Origin: Cryobacterium adonitolivorans | Lineage (GTDB): Bacteria > Actinomycetota > Actinomycetes > Actinomycetales > Microbacteriaceae | Reading direction: 5' to 3' | Assembly (NCBI RefSeq): GCF_004402695.1 | Contig: NZ_SOFL01000012.1 | Coordinates: 99,549-163,548, forward strand | Length of the DNA stretch: 64,000 bases | Shown here: piece after piece, positions 54,297-63,897 of the stretch | How the letters are laid out: each line of letters begins with the position of its first letter | Numbering within the stretch: the first letter of the stretch is position 1 | Notes under the pieces: generated by a model | What the model was told of the DNA's origin: nothing | The model's input: the letters and a program-made list of their open reading frames with translations, nothing else | The model's database searches: none | Translations under genes and position numbers: made by a program

Positions 54297-54333
54297 GTGA
54301 CGGATGCGCTCACGCGAGTGCCACATCCGTCAC
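54297..54333 (-). terminator. Hairpin in the glyA-folD gap
   Basis: GTGACGGATG and CATCCGTCAC pair perfectly around a 17-nt loop just past the glyA stop. There is no good T-tract, so it may be an attenuator or stabiliser rather than a full terminator. The rest of the gap is GC-rich and also self-complementary. Confidence 0.45.
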
Positions 54334-54345
54334 GACCCGACAGGC

Positions 54346-55644
54346 CTACTGAGAGAGGCCGGGGTACAGCGGGAACGCGTCGGTGAGGCCCTTCACCCGG
54401 GAGCGGAGAGCCTGGATGTCGGCTCCGGGCAGGAGCGCCTGGGCGATGACGTCGGACACGACGGTGAACTCGGCGTCGCCGAAACCACGGGTGGCCAGGG
54501 CGGGCGTGCCGATGCGGAGGCCGGAGGTGACCATCGGCGGGCGCGGGTCGAACGGCACCGAGTTGCGGTTGACGGTGATGCCCACCTCGTGCAGCGCGTC
54601 TTCGGCCTGCTGACCGTTGATCTCCGAGTTGCGCAGGTCGGCGAGCACCAGGTGCACGTCGGTGCCACCGGTGAGCACGTCGATGCCCGCGGCGCGGGAG
54701 TCATCGGCGGTGAGCCGGTCGGCGAGGATCCGGGCGCCGCGGAGGGTGCGCTCCTGGCGTTCCTTGAACTCGGGCAGCGCGGCGAGCTTGAACGCGGTGG
54801 CCTTGGCGGCGATCACGTGCATGAGCGGTCCGCCCTGCTGGCCGGGGAACACGTTGGAGTTGAGCTTCTTCGCCAGCGCGGTGTCGCGGGAGAGGATGAA
54901 GCCCGAGCGGGGGCCGGCGAGGGTCTTGTGCACGGTGCTGGAGACGACGTCGGCGTAGGGCACCGGGGACGGGTGCAAGCCGGCCGCGACGAGGCCGGCG
55001 AAGTGGGCCATGTCGACCCAGAGCTTGGCGCCCACCTCGTCGGCGATGGCGCGGAAGGCGGCGAAGTCGAGCTGCCGGGGGTAGGCCGACCAGCCGGCGA
55101 TGATGACCTGTGGCTTGTGCTCGAGGGCCTTGTCGCGCACCACGTCCATGTCGACGCGGAAGGTCTCCGGGTCGACGCCGTACGCGACCGGGTTGTAGAG
55201 CTTGCCGGAGAAGTTGAGCTTCATGCCGTGGGTGAGGTGGCCGCCGTGCGCCAGCTCCAGGCCCAGAATGGTGTCGCCGGGGGTGGCGATCGCGGAGAGC
55301 ACCGCGGCGTTGGCGGTGGCGCCGGAGTGCGGCTGCACGTTCGCGTACTCGGCGCCGAAGAGGCTCTTGGCCCGGTCGATGGCGAGCTGCTCGGCCACGT
55401 CGACGTACTCGCAACCGCCGTAGTAGCGGCGGCCCGGGTAGCCCTCGGCGTACTTGTTGGTGAGCACCGAGCCCTGCGACTGCAGGATGGCGCGGGGCAC
55501 GAAGTTCTCGCTGGCGATCATCTCGAGGTAGTCGCGCTGGCGACCGAGTTCTTGCTCGAGGATCGCGGCGATCTCGGGGTCGACGACCTCGAGGGGCTCG
55601 TTGAAGGTGGAGGGTACAGAACTGGTAAGCACAGTATCGGACAC
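54346..55644 (-). CDS. glyA: Serine hydroxymethyltransferase
   Basis: GlyA converts serine and tetrahydrofolate to glycine and methylene-THF, feeding FolD. The 432-residue PLP enzyme has the Lys-containing site [16 protein letters not shown], with [29 protein letters not shown] and [13 protein letters not shown] in the expected order. It starts at GTG 55644 behind AAGGAG. A ZTP riboswitch lies in the leader. Confidence 0.97.
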   Translation of the reverse strand: MSDTVLTSSVPSTFNEPLEVVDPEIAAILEQELGRQRDYLEMIASENFVPRAILQSQGSVLTNKYAEGYPGRRYYGGCEYVDVAEQLAIDRAKSLFGAEYANVQPHSGATANAAVLSAIATPGDTILGLELAHGGHLTHGMKLNFSGKLYNPVAYGVDPETFRVDMDVVRDKALEHKPQVIIAGWSAYPRQLDFAAFRAIADEVGAKLWVDMAHFAGLVAAGLHPSPVPYADVVSSTVHKTLAGPRSGFILSRDTALAKKLNSNVFPGQQGGPLMHVIAAKATAFKLAALPEFKERQERTLRGARILADRLTADDSRAAGIDVLTGGTDVHLVLADLRNSEINGQQAEDALHEVGITVNRNSVPFDPRPPMVTSGLRIGTPALATRGFGDAEFTVVSDVIAQALLPGADIQALRSRVKGLTDAFPLYPGLSQ

Positions 55645-55677
55645 GGGGAAACTCCTTGAGACTATCGATGGATGTGT

Positions 55678-55765
55678 CGTGGCCCAGGCGTGCGGTCACT
55701 AACCGTGTCAGTCGCTCCCCGATGGTGACCCATCTTTCGTGCTACGCCAGTCGCGACCCGGCAAT
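55678..55765 (-). promoter_or_regulatory. ZTP (pfl) riboswitch in the glyA leader
   Basis: On the minus strand the leader reads CCGGGTCGCGACTGGCG, a variable hairpin, GGGGAGCGACTG, and after a second variable region CCGCACGCCTGGGCC. These are the conserved 5' and 3' halves of the ZTP aptamer, which senses the purine intermediate ZMP/ZTP and switches on one-carbon genes when folate is short. The aptamer ends about 35 nt before the glyA start, close enough to control translation. Confidence 0.88.
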
Positions 55766-55769
55766 ACTA

Positions 55770-56108
55770 TCATCCGCGTGCGTCCCGCAGCTCGTCGACG
55801 ACAAGCAAATCGGGGCGCAGATGGTCGGTCTGGTACGCGGCGCGGGCCACGAGGTGCGCCGCCATCGGCGCGGTGAGCGCCTGGAAGACCACAATGGCGA
55901 CCACCAGGGTGAGAGTGCCGACGCTGAAATTCGTTACCGCGATGTCCAGGGTGACCGCCATGAGGCCGAGGATCTGCGGCTTGGTGGCGGAGTGCAGCCG
56001 GGTGAGCACATCGGGGAAGCGCAGCAGGCCGACGCCGGCCGCGAGGCACATCAGGGCGGCGAGCAGCACCAGGACGGCGGTGACCACGTCGCTCCACACG
56101 GCGGTCAT
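55770..56108 (-). CDS. mnhG: Mrp antiporter subunit MrpG
   Basis: MrpG is a small subunit of the multi-subunit Na+/H+ antiporter. The 112-residue protein has three helices; GVGLLRFPDVLTRLHSATKP is the family signature. It is the last gene of the operon, and its start overlaps the mrpF stop. The glyA promoter must lie inside or just after its 3' end. Confidence 0.94.
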   Translation of the reverse strand: MTAVWSDVVTAVLVLLAALMCLAAGVGLLRFPDVLTRLHSATKPQILGLMAVTLDIAVTNFSVGTLTLVVAIVVFQALTAPMAAHLVARAAYQTDHLRPDLLVVDELRDARG

Positions 56109-56377
56109 GCGCGGTTCCGGCCGGGCAGGAACCGGGCGACGCTGAGCGAGCCGAGCACGGCGAACAGCGCCAACACCAGCAGCACCGGCAGGTTGTCGGA
56201 GTGCCGGTTGAATGCCATCTCGGCGCCGAGCGCGCAGATGATGGTGGCCACCAGGACGTCCGAGGCGATCACCCGGTCGAGCACAGAGGGCCCGCGGATG
56301 ATGCGGTAGACGGCGGCGAGGGCGCCGGCGCCGAACATGAGTCCGGCGACGACGGCGACGATATCCATGGGGGTCAT
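56105..56377 (-). CDS. mnhF: Mrp antiporter subunit MrpF
   Basis: The 90-residue protein has three helices and the family pattern AAVYRIIRGPSVLDRVIASD, then VLALFAVLGSLSVARFL. It starts at ATG 56377, which overlaps the mrpE stop, and its own end overlaps mrpG. MrpF is essential for assembly of the complex in other bacteria. Confidence 0.94.
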   Translation of the reverse strand: MTPMDIVAVVAGLMFGAGALAAVYRIIRGPSVLDRVIASDVLVATIICALGAEMAFNRHSDNLPVLLVLALFAVLGSLSVARFLPGRNRA

Positions 56378-57003
56378 CCCTGGGCTCCGTTCTGGGGGTC
56401 GGCGGGGGCGTGTGGCCCGGCTGCCTGGCCGAGGCCGCCGCGCGCGTCTTCTTCGGCGCGCACCCTGGACACCCGCTCCACGTCTTCGGCCGAGCCGAAT
56501 GCCAGCACGATACGCCGTTCGGTGGCCAGCACCCGGGACCGGAATTTTTCGGTCGCCGCCACGTCGCGCATGTTGATCACGTGCAGGTACAGGGTGGAGT
56601 CGACCCGTTCGATGTCGACCACGATCGACCCCGGCACGATGGAGGTGGCCACGGCGGTCCAGGTGAGGATGAGGTCGCTGCGGGTGCGCAGGTGCACTGC
56701 CACGATGGCGTTTCTCGGGGTGTACCGGGGGCCCAGGGCGAGCCAGGACACGTCGATGGAGGCGCGCACGATGTCGAAGAGAAGCGTGCCGAAGAGCCAG
56801 GCGCTGCGCCAGAGGTTGACCCGGCCGCTCAGTTGCACCGCCGGCAGGTAGAACACGATGGACACGACCGCGGCGAAGATCACCCCGGTGAGCAGGTTCA
56901 GCAAGGAGAACTTGCCCCACAGCAGCGCCCAGAGCAGCACCAGGCCGAGGAACAACGGTAATTGATTCAGGACGGCGGCGCGGCGCTCCCGGCGCGCACT
57001 CAC
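56374..57003 (-). CDS. mnhE: Mrp antiporter subunit MrpE
   Basis: The 209-residue protein has two or three N-terminal helices (LPLFLGLVLLWALLWGKFSL) and the cytoplasmic MrpE domain with IVPGSIVVDIERVDSTLYLH. The C-terminal charged tail (about 165-209) exceeds the usual length. It starts at GTG 57003 inside the mrpD stop, so translation is coupled through a GTGA overlap. Confidence 0.93.
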   Translation of the reverse strand: MSARRERRAAVLNQLPLFLGLVLLWALLWGKFSLLNLLTGVIFAAVVSIVFYLPAVQLSGRVNLWRSAWLFGTLLFDIVRASIDVSWLALGPRYTPRNAIVAVHLRTRSDLILTWTAVATSIVPGSIVVDIERVDSTLYLHVINMRDVAATEKFRSRVLATERRIVLAFGSAEDVERVSRVRAEEDARGGLGQAAGPHAPADPQNGAQG

Positions 57004-58559
57004 GGGGCACCTCCGGGGAAGACGGCGTCGATGTAGGTCGACGGCTCGTCGATGTTCGCGGCGGCGCGGGCGGCGAGGTCGAAGGCGGGGCCGGCGAAGA
57101 CCGTGAGGCACACCGTGAGCGCGAGCATGGTGGCGGTGGCCGCGGTCATCAGCGGCGATGTGGTCTTGGTCAGGACGGTGCCCTCGTCGTGCGGGTCGTC
57201 CTGCAGGGCGTTGAGCATGGCGGAGTCGTAGTTCTCCACGTCGCGACGCGGCCGCCAGAACGCCATGTTCCAGGCCCGGGCCAGCGCGTACAGGGTCAGC
57301 AGCGACGTCGCCGCACCGCCGGCGAGCAGCAGGTAGTTCAGGCCCCCGCCGACCTGCACCCCCGCGTCGAACAGGGCCACCTTGCCGAGGAAGCCGGAGA
57401 ACGGCGGGATGCCGCCGAGGTTCATCGCTCCGATGAAGAACAGGATGGCGACGAACGGGGCGGCCTTGAGCATCCCGCCGAGCCTGGCCAGGGAGGTGGT
57501 GCCGCCGATGCGCTCGATGAGCCCGGCGCACAGGAACAGAGTCGTCTGGATCATGATGTGGTGCACGACGTAGTAGATGGTGGCCGCGATCGCCGCTTCG
57601 GTGCCGATCGCGATGCCGAAGATCATGTAGCCGATGTGGCTGACCAGGGTGAAGGAGAGCAGTCGCTTGATATCGGCCTGGGCCAGCGCGCCGAGTATGC
57701 CGATGACCATGGTGAGCAGCGCCACGATCATCAGCGGCACCTGCAGCCGGTTGTCGGGGAAGAGCAGCGTCTGGGTGCGCAGGATCGCGTAGACGCCGAC
57801 CTTGGTGAGCAGTCCGGCGAACACCGCCGTGACCGGGGCCGGCGCCGTCGGGTAGGAGTCCGGTAGCCAGAACGACAGCGGGAACACCGCCGCCTTGACG
57901 CTGAAGGCGATGAGCAGCATCAGACCGAGGATCAGCTGTACGTCGCCGGGCAGCTCCGGGATGCGTTCGGCCAGCAGCGCCAGGGTGACGGTGCCGGTCG
58001 CGCCGTAGATCAGCGCGATGGCGGAGAGGAACAGGATCGAGGAGACCAAGCTGACGACGATGTAGGTCACACCGGCGCGGATGCGCGCACCGGTGCCGCC
58101 GAGGGTGAGCAGCACATAACTGGCCGAGAGCAGCATTTCGAAGCCCACGTACATGTTGAACAGGTCGCCCGCGATGAACGCGTTGAACAGCCCGGCCGCC
58201 AGGACCAGATAGGTGGGGTGGAAGATCGACACCGGGGTTTCCCGGTCGCCCTCGACGATGCCCTGCCCGACGGCGAAGAGCAGCACGCCCAGCAGCATCA
58301 GCGCCGAGACGATGAGCATGATCGCCGACAACCTGTCGACAACGAGCACGATGCCCCACGGCGCCTGCCAGTCGCCCACGTGCACCACGGCTGGGCCGTG
58401 CTGGTCGACGAGCACCAGCAGGATGGCGCTGATCACGACGATCGCGGTGAGCGAGAGCACGCTCACCATCACCTGGTAGCGCGAGCGGCGGCCGAGGGCG
58501 AGGGTTAGCGCGGCACCGAGCAGCGGGATGGCGACCACGAGGGGCACGAGAATGTTCAT
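57000..58559 (-). CDS. mnhD: Mrp antiporter subunit MrpD
   Basis: The 519-residue membrane protein is homologous to NuoM/N antiporter subunits of complex I and probably forms a proton or sodium channel. It has about fourteen helices. The family region AAVFPLSFWLPDSYPTAPAP contains the conserved Lys, and AQADIKRLLSFTLVSHIGYM the broken helix. It overlaps mrpC and mrpE by 4 bp each. Confidence 0.95.
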   Translation of the reverse strand: MNILVPLVVAIPLLGAALTLALGRRSRYQVMVSVLSLTAIVVISAILLVLVDQHGPAVVHVGDWQAPWGIVLVVDRLSAIMLIVSALMLLGVLLFAVGQGIVEGDRETPVSIFHPTYLVLAAGLFNAFIAGDLFNMYVGFEMLLSASYVLLTLGGTGARIRAGVTYIVVSLVSSILFLSAIALIYGATGTVTLALLAERIPELPGDVQLILGLMLLIAFSVKAAVFPLSFWLPDSYPTAPAPVTAVFAGLLTKVGVYAILRTQTLLFPDNRLQVPLMIVALLTMVIGILGALAQADIKRLLSFTLVSHIGYMIFGIAIGTEAAIAATIYYVVHHIMIQTTLFLCAGLIERIGGTTSLARLGGMLKAAPFVAILFFIGAMNLGGIPPFSGFLGKVALFDAGVQVGGGLNYLLLAGGAATSLLTLYALARAWNMAFWRPRRDVENYDSAMLNALQDDPHDEGTVLTKTTSPLMTAATATMLALTVCLTVFAGPAFDLAARAAANIDEPSTYIDAVFPGGAP

Positions 58560-59059
58560 GGGGTGCCGCCCTCCCGGTCGCTGTTGCCGGTGTTGTCCGC
58601 TCCGCTGCTGTCGTCGTCGCTGCCGTCCTCGCTGGCGTCCAGCGACGCCTGCACGGCGGCCTCGTCGTCAGTGGACGAGCGGAAGGTGACCTCGGAATCC
58701 TCGGTGGTCTCCGCGGCGTGCTCGTCGGTCAGGTTGTCGCCCTCGTCGCCGAGCTGGGCCAGCCACCAGGACCGGTAGATCAGGGCGAGCAGCAGGGCTG
58801 TGATGCCGAAGTTGATCACGATCGCGGTGAGCATCAGCACCTGCGGCACCGGGTCGGCCATGGTGTCGTCGAGGGCCGTGCCGGTGACGATCGGGGAGCT
58901 GCCTGGCCGGCCGCTCATGATGAAGATCAGCAGGTTGGTGGCATTGCCCACGAGCAGGAACCCGATCAGCACGCGGGTGAGGCTGCGCTCGAGCATGATG
59001 TAGATGCCCGCGGCGTACATGACCGCCATCACGATCACCAGGGTCAGGGAGGCGCTCAT
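58556..59059 (-). CDS. mnhC: Mrp antiporter subunit MrpC with acidic tail
   Basis: MrpC is a NuoK homologue with three helices; GFLLVGNATNLLIFIMSGRP is the family signature. The last about 60 residues form a Glu/Asp/Ser-rich cytoplasmic tail ending SDREGGTP, longer than in Bacillus MrpC. It overlaps mrpA and mrpD by 4 bp each. Confidence 0.94.
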   Translation of the reverse strand: MSASLTLVIVMAVMYAAGIYIMLERSLTRVLIGFLLVGNATNLLIFIMSGRPGSSPIVTGTALDDTMADPVPQVLMLTAIVINFGITALLLALIYRSWWLAQLGDEGDNLTDEHAAETTEDSEVTFRSSTDDEAAVQASLDASEDGSDDDSSGADNTGNSDREGGTP

Positions 59060-62000
59060 CGCGGGTCTCCTTCCGGCTCGATGGAGGAGACGCCGGCCGG
59101 CTGGGTGATCGGGGACGTGTCCGGGCCGTTACCGGGCGCGGGCGCCTCGGCGGGGGTCCACTCCGACGACGCGTCGAAGCCGATGGCATCCCCCGCGTCA
59201 CTGGAGGCGTTGCCGATCGGCGGTACGCCTGAATGGTCTTCGTCATCGTCGTCGCCGGGTTTGACGAGTTCGCTTTGCCGGTCTATCTCGCTGCCGAGGC
59301 TGCGGAGGATGTCGAGGACCAGACCGATGACCACGAGGTACACGCCGATGTCGAAGATGCTGGAGGTGCCGAAGGAGAGGTGGCCGAGCGCCGGCAGGTC
59401 GGCCTCGAAGTACGCCGACTCCAGCGGGATCCCGGTGACGAACAGCGAGCCAACGGCCGTGCCGACGGCGAGCACCACTCCCAGCCCCAGGATCTTGCCC
59501 GGGTCGATCGGGGCGGCTTCGCCCAGTTCGTACCGGCCGCCGGCCAGGTACCTGGCCACCAGGGCCAGGCCCGCCAGCAGGCCGCCGGCGAAGCCGCCGC
59601 CGGGCAGGTTGTGGCCGGCGAAGAGCAGGTAGATCGACACGATGATGGCCGGGTGGAACAGCAGTCGCACCAGCACCTCGATGATGATCGACCGGTTCTC
59701 GGCCGACTGGGTGCGGCCGCCGAGCAGCCAGGATTGGCGGGTCACGGCGTGGCCGGCGGAGCTGGCGTGCGGGTCGGCCACGACGCGGCGGCGGTTCTTC
59801 GGCTCGCGGCGCTTCCGGGACTCGCGGAGCCTGGGCATCTCGGCGCTGCGGCCGGAGACGAACAGCAGGCTGGCGACGCCGGTGGCCACCACGATGAGCA
59901 CCGAGATCTCGCCCATGGTGTCCCAGGCACGGATGTCGACGAGCATCACGTTGACGATGTTGTTGCCGTGGCCCTCCTCGACGGCCAGCCGGGGCAATTC
60001 CGCGGCGATGGTCTGCGCCTGGCGGGCGCCGAGGGAGATGACCGTGATGGTGCCCATCACGAGGGCGACGAGGGCGCCGATGATCGCCCGGCGGCGACGG
60101 TGCATCGGCCGGTTGTGCTGGGCGATGCGGCTGGGCAGTCGGCGCAGCACGAGCACGAACACCACGAGGGTGATCGATTCGACGAGCGCCTGGGTGAGCG
60201 CCAGGTCCGGGGCTCCGTGGAAGGCGAACAGGGCGACCAGGCCGTATCCGGTGATGCCGGCCAGCAGCACCGAGGTCATCCGCTGTCCGACCCTGGCGGC
60301 CATCACGGTGGCGATGATCATGACCACGCCGATGATCACCTGCGCCGGGTAGTCCCAGAGCACGATGGCGTCGGGCCAGGTGCGGTTGACGAAGGATGCC
60401 GCGCCCAGCGCCAGCACGAACACCACGAGGATGGTGGCCAGGTACTGCGGCAGGCCGCCCTTCTGGGCGAGGTGGGTGGTGCGGGCGGCGATCTTGTCGA
60501 TGAATCGCACGGTGTGGCCGTAGCCGTGGCCGGCGTCCACCCAGGCGGGCACGGCGGCCTGCCAGCGGGCTACCCGCTTGCGCTGGGCGAAGACGACCAT
60601 GCCCAGCAGCACCACGATCGTGCTGAGCAACAGGGCAGGTTCGAACCCGTGCCAGAGCGCCAGGTGGTAGTCGCCACCACCGGGGACGGTGTCGGCGTAG
60701 GCCGCCAGCATCGGGTCGAGCAGCATCACGAACGGGCCGAGCAGCACGGTGGCGACCGAGAGGATGCCGGGAGCCAGGGCAAAGTCCCACCGGCTGGCGT
60801 GCAGGGGGATGTCGCCGACCGCCAGGCGGGTGCCGAACGCGCCCCAGAAGAACTTGGCGCTGTACGCGACGGTGAGCACCGAACCGATCGCGGTGCCGAC
60901 CAGGGCGATCCAGCCCCAGCCGTCGCCGGCCAGGCCGGCCTCGAGGAACGCGGTGAACACAGACTCCTTGGCGACGAAACCGAGGAGCGGCGGCAGGCCG
61001 GCCATCGACGCGACGGCGACCAGGGCGATGGCGGCGAGGGCCGGTTCGCGGCGGCCGATCCCAGAGAGCTTGCGCCAGTCGCGGGTGCCGGCGCGATGGT
61101 CGATGATGCCCACAACGAGGAACAGGGTGGCCTTGTACAGCGCATGGGCGAGCAGCAGCGTCGCCCCCGCGAGTGCCGCGTCGCGGGTGCCGAAGCCGAC
61201 GACGACCATCAGGAAGCCGAGCTGGCTGACGGTGCCGTAGGCCAGCATCAGCTTGATGTCGTGCTGGCGCAGAGCCCGCCAGGCGCCGACGAGCATGGTC
61301 CAGATACCGATGGTGACCAGCACCGGCAGCCAGCCCGGAGATTCGGCATAGCCGGGCGCGAACCGGGCGGTGAGGTAGATGCCGGCCTTCACCATCGCGG
61401 CAGCGTGCAGGTACGCGCTCACCGGGGTCGGCGCGGCCATCGCGGCGGGCAGCCAGAAGTGGAACGGGATCAGAGCCGACTTCGACAGGGCACCGACCAG
61501 GATCAGCAGCACCGCCCAGATCGCGACGGGGGTGCCGGTGGGGTTCGCGACGATGGCGGCCAGGGAGGTGGTGCCCGCGTCGACGGAGATCATCACGACG
61601 CCGATGAGCATCACCAGGCCGCCGAAGGTGGTCACCAGCAGCGCCTGCAGGGCGGCACCACGGCTCTCCCGTTTGGTCGTGTAGTGCCCGATCAGCAGGT
61701 AGGAGAGCACGCTGGTGATCTCCCAGAACATGAACATCACCAGGATGTCGTCGGCGGTGACGAGCCCGTACATGGTGCCGGCGAAGGCGAGCAGCAGCGC
61801 GGCGAAGCGGCCCAGGCTGGGCTCGTCGGCGTCGAAGTAGCGGGCGCAGTAGATGAGCACCAGGGCGCCGACACCGGTGACGACGAGGGCGAGCAGCCAG
61901 GCGAGCGCATCCACCCGGAAGGACAGGCTGATCCCCAGCTGCGGGATCCAGGGCAGGCTCTCGGTGACGGCGCCGCCGGCGGTGATCACGCTGGTCTGGG

Positions 62001-62127
62001 TGAGGGTGTAGCAAAATGCCACGGCGGGCAGGATGGCCACGACATAGAAAACGCGCAGCCCGATCAGTCGGGTGAGCGCGGGAGTGAGAACGGAAACGAG
62101 CAGGAAGGCCAGGAGGATTGTCGCCAC
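59056..62127 (-). CDS. mnhA: Mrp antiporter subunit MrpA fused to MrpB
   Basis: The 1023-residue protein begins at GTG 62127 behind GGAGGT. Residues to about 650 are the NuoL-like MrpA channel (FMFWEITSVLSYLLIGHYTT, HFWLPAAMAAPTPVSAYLHA). The MrpA C-terminal domain follows (LRRLPSRIAQHNRP region), and from about 820 an MrpB domain with FHPAIIVSIYLLFAGHNLPG. An acidic cytoplasmic tail of about 80 residues ends the protein. There is no separate mrpB, so the fusion replaces it. Confidence 0.95.
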   Translation of the reverse strand: MATILLAFLLVSVLTPALTRLIGLRVFYVVAILPAVAFCYTLTQTSVITAGGAVTESLPWIPQLGISLSFRVDALAWLLALVVTGVGALVLIYCARYFDADEPSLGRFAALLLAFAGTMYGLVTADDILVMFMFWEITSVLSYLLIGHYTTKRESRGAALQALLVTTFGGLVMLIGVVMISVDAGTTSLAAIVANPTGTPVAIWAVLLILVGALSKSALIPFHFWLPAAMAAPTPVSAYLHAAAMVKAGIYLTARFAPGYAESPGWLPVLVTIGIWTMLVGAWRALRQHDIKLMLAYGTVSQLGFLMVVVGFGTRDAALAGATLLLAHALYKATLFLVVGIIDHRAGTRDWRKLSGIGRREPALAAIALVAVASMAGLPPLLGFVAKESVFTAFLEAGLAGDGWGWIALVGTAIGSVLTVAYSAKFFWGAFGTRLAVGDIPLHASRWDFALAPGILSVATVLLGPFVMLLDPMLAAYADTVPGGGDYHLALWHGFEPALLLSTIVVLLGMVVFAQRKRVARWQAAVPAWVDAGHGYGHTVRFIDKIAARTTHLAQKGGLPQYLATILVVFVLALGAASFVNRTWPDAIVLWDYPAQVIIGVVMIIATVMAARVGQRMTSVLLAGITGYGLVALFAFHGAPDLALTQALVESITLVVFVLVLRRLPSRIAQHNRPMHRRRRAIIGALVALVMGTITVISLGARQAQTIAAELPRLAVEEGHGNNIVNVMLVDIRAWDTMGEISVLIVVATGVASLLFVSGRSAEMPRLRESRKRREPKNRRRVVADPHASSAGHAVTRQSWLLGGRTQSAENRSIIIEVLVRLLFHPAIIVSIYLLFAGHNLPGGGFAGGLLAGLALVARYLAGGRYELGEAAPIDPGKILGLGVVLAVGTAVGSLFVTGIPLESAYFEADLPALGHLSFGTSSIFDIGVYLVVIGLVLDILRSLGSEIDRQSELVKPGDDDDEDHSGVPPIGNASSDAGDAIGFDASSEWTPAEAPAPGNGPDTSPITQPAGVSSIEPEGDPR

Positions 62128-62261
62128 GGGACCTCCCGGCTCTCTGTAAACGAGTGTCGTCTCTACGGTCAGAGTGTCGCTACCCAGTGTATATGAGGGG
62201 GTCTTTCGACCCTTACCGCTGAGCATCCGTCGGCTAGTGTTACCGCAACCCCCCGGATCGG
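62128..62261. promoter_or_regulatory. Divergent promoter region of the mrp operon and the permease
   Basis: This 134-bp AT-richer gap must contain both promoters. It has TATATG/CATATA near 62197 and TACACT on the minus strand, candidates for -10 elements of mrp. No operator was recognised. Confidence 0.35.
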
Positions 62262-63809
62262 ATGCTCCACGTGACCACTCGCACCACCGGGCCTGACCGG
62301 CCCGAGAACTCCCCCGCACGCACCAACGCAACCCCACATCGCTCCGGGCACGAGGAAACCCCGCTCGAGCACATCGACGACGCCCTGAGCGTGCACGAGG
62401 ATGAGGGCCTGCACAAGGGCCTCAAGGCCAGGCACGTGCAGATGATCGCCATCGGCGGCGCCATCGGCACCGGCCTGTTCCTCGGCGCGGGCGGCCGGCT
62501 CGCCAGCGCGGGTCCCGCCCTGGTGTTCGTGTACGCCATCTGCGGTTTCTTCGCGTTCCTCATCCTTCGCGCGCTCGGCGAACTGGTGCTGCACCGGCCC
62601 ACCTCCGGCTCCTTCGTGTCCTACGCCCGGGAGTTCTTCGGCGAGAAGACCGCGTTCGTGACCGGCTGGCTGTACTGGCTGAACTGGGTGATGACCGCGA
62701 TCGTGGACGTCACCGCGGTGGCGCTGTACATGAACTTCTTCGGCAAGTACTGGGCACCCTTCGGCGACGTGCCGCAGTGGCTGTTCGCCCTGCTCGCCCT
62801 CGCCGTGGTGATGGGCCTCAACCTGCTCTCGGTGAAGGTGTTCGGTGAGCTGGAATTCTGGTTCGCTCTGATCAAGGTCGTCGCCATCGTCGCGTTCCTG
62901 CTGGTGGGCACCTGGATGGTCATCTTCGGCACCCCGGTGGAGGGAGCCACAGTGGGCTTCTCGCTCATCGCCGAAAACGGCGGCTGGCTGCCCAACGGCC
63001 TGCTCGCCTCCGTGCTCGTGGTGCAGGGCGTCGTGTTCGCGTACGCCTCGATCGAGCTGATCGGCACGGCCGCGGGCGAGACCGAGAACCCCGAGAAGGT
63101 GATGCCCAAGGCGATCAACACCGTCATCGTGCGCATCGCGGTCTTCTATGTCGGGTCGGTCCTGCTGCTCTCGCTGTTGTTGCCGTACACGGCATATGAG
63201 GCCGGCGTGAGCCCGTTCGTCACCTTCTTCGGCTCGATCGGCGTCGAAGGCGTCGACGTGATCATGAACCTCGTTGTGCTCACCGCGGCGCTCTCGTCGC
63301 TTAACGCCGGCCTGTATTCCACCGGACGCATCCTGCGGTCGATGTCGCTGGCCGGGTCGGCGCCGCGGTTCGCTGACAAGGTGAGCCGCAACGGGGTGCC
63401 GTTCGGCGGCATCCTGCTCACCGGTGTCGTCACCCTGCTCGGTGTCGGACTCAACGCGCTCGTGCCTGACGAGGCGTTCGAGATCGTGCTGAACATGGCC
63501 GCGATCGGCATCATCAGCGCATGGGGCATGATCGTGCTCTGCCAGATGCGGCTGCAGGCCTGGGCGAAGGCCGGCATCCTCACCCGGCCGGCGTTCCGGA
63601 TGCCCGGCGCCCCGTTTACCGGGTACCTCACCCTGGCGTTCCTCGCGACCGTGCTCGTGCTGATGGCCTTCGACTGGCCGGTCGGCACTCTCACCATCAG
63701 CTCGCTCGGCCTGATCATCCCGGCGCTGGTCCTGGGCTGGTTCGCCTGCCGCGGCCGCATCCTCGAGATCGCGGCCTCCCGGCCGCCGCTGCCCGCCGCC
63801 AAACGCTAG
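62262..63809 (+). CDS. Amino acid permease, APC superfamily
   Basis: The 515-residue protein has a hydrophilic N-terminus (about 1-55) and twelve helices. The APC pattern is [38 protein letters not shown] and [20 protein letters not shown]. The spread of residues resembles GABA, asparagine or D-alanine/D-serine (CycA) permeases; substrate is undetermined. A start at GTG 62271 is also possible. A partial P1 copy and the IS30 end follow. Confidence 0.9.
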   Translation: MLHVTTRTTGPDRPENSPARTNATPHRSGHEETPLEHIDDALSVHEDEGLHKGLKARHVQMIAIGGAIGTGLFLGAGGRLASAGPALVFVYAICGFFAFLILRALGELVLHRPTSGSFVSYAREFFGEKTAFVTGWLYWLNWVMTAIVDVTAVALYMNFFGKYWAPFGDVPQWLFALLALAVVMGLNLLSVKVFGELEFWFALIKVVAIVAFLLVGTWMVIFGTPVEGATVGFSLIAENGGWLPNGLLASVLVVQGVVFAYASIELIGTAAGETENPEKVMPKAINTVIVRIAVFYVGSVLLLSLLLPYTAYEAGVSPFVTFFGSIGVEGVDVIMNLVVLTAALSSLNAGLYSTGRILRSMSLAGSAPRFADKVSRNGVPFGGILLTGVVTLLGVGLNALVPDEAFEIVLNMAAIGIISAWGMIVLCQMRLQAWAKAGILTRPAFRMPGAPFTGYLTLAFLATVLVLMAFDWPVGTLTISSLGLIIPALVLGWFACRGRILEIAASRPPLPAAKR

Positions 63810-63855
63810 ACGCGCGAGCGGCCCGCCGCGCACGCACTGTGGTGCTTCGAGGCGT

Positions 63856-63897
63856 CAACCGTTGCCCGTGCGGACAATTGCGCCCGGTACGCCGGGG
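63856..63897. repeat. P1-E, four-box element truncated by the IS30-type insertion
   Basis: The left half is complete: CAACCGTTGCCCGTG, CGGA, CAATTGCGCCCGGTA. The right half shows only about 8-9 nt (CGCCGGGG) before the mobile element begins. The break is near the centre of the palindrome. Confidence 0.75.

Noticed and set aside
54180..54345. Second riboswitch directly upstream of folD
   Set aside because: The gap is strongly self-complementary, but lacks the conserved ZTP halves or any other aptamer signature I know.
59233..62196. 987-codon open frame on the plus strand opposite mrpA
   Set aside because: Its translation is Gly/Arg/Gln/His-rich low complexity, typical of antisense frames over membrane genes; MrpA-B on the other strand is certain.
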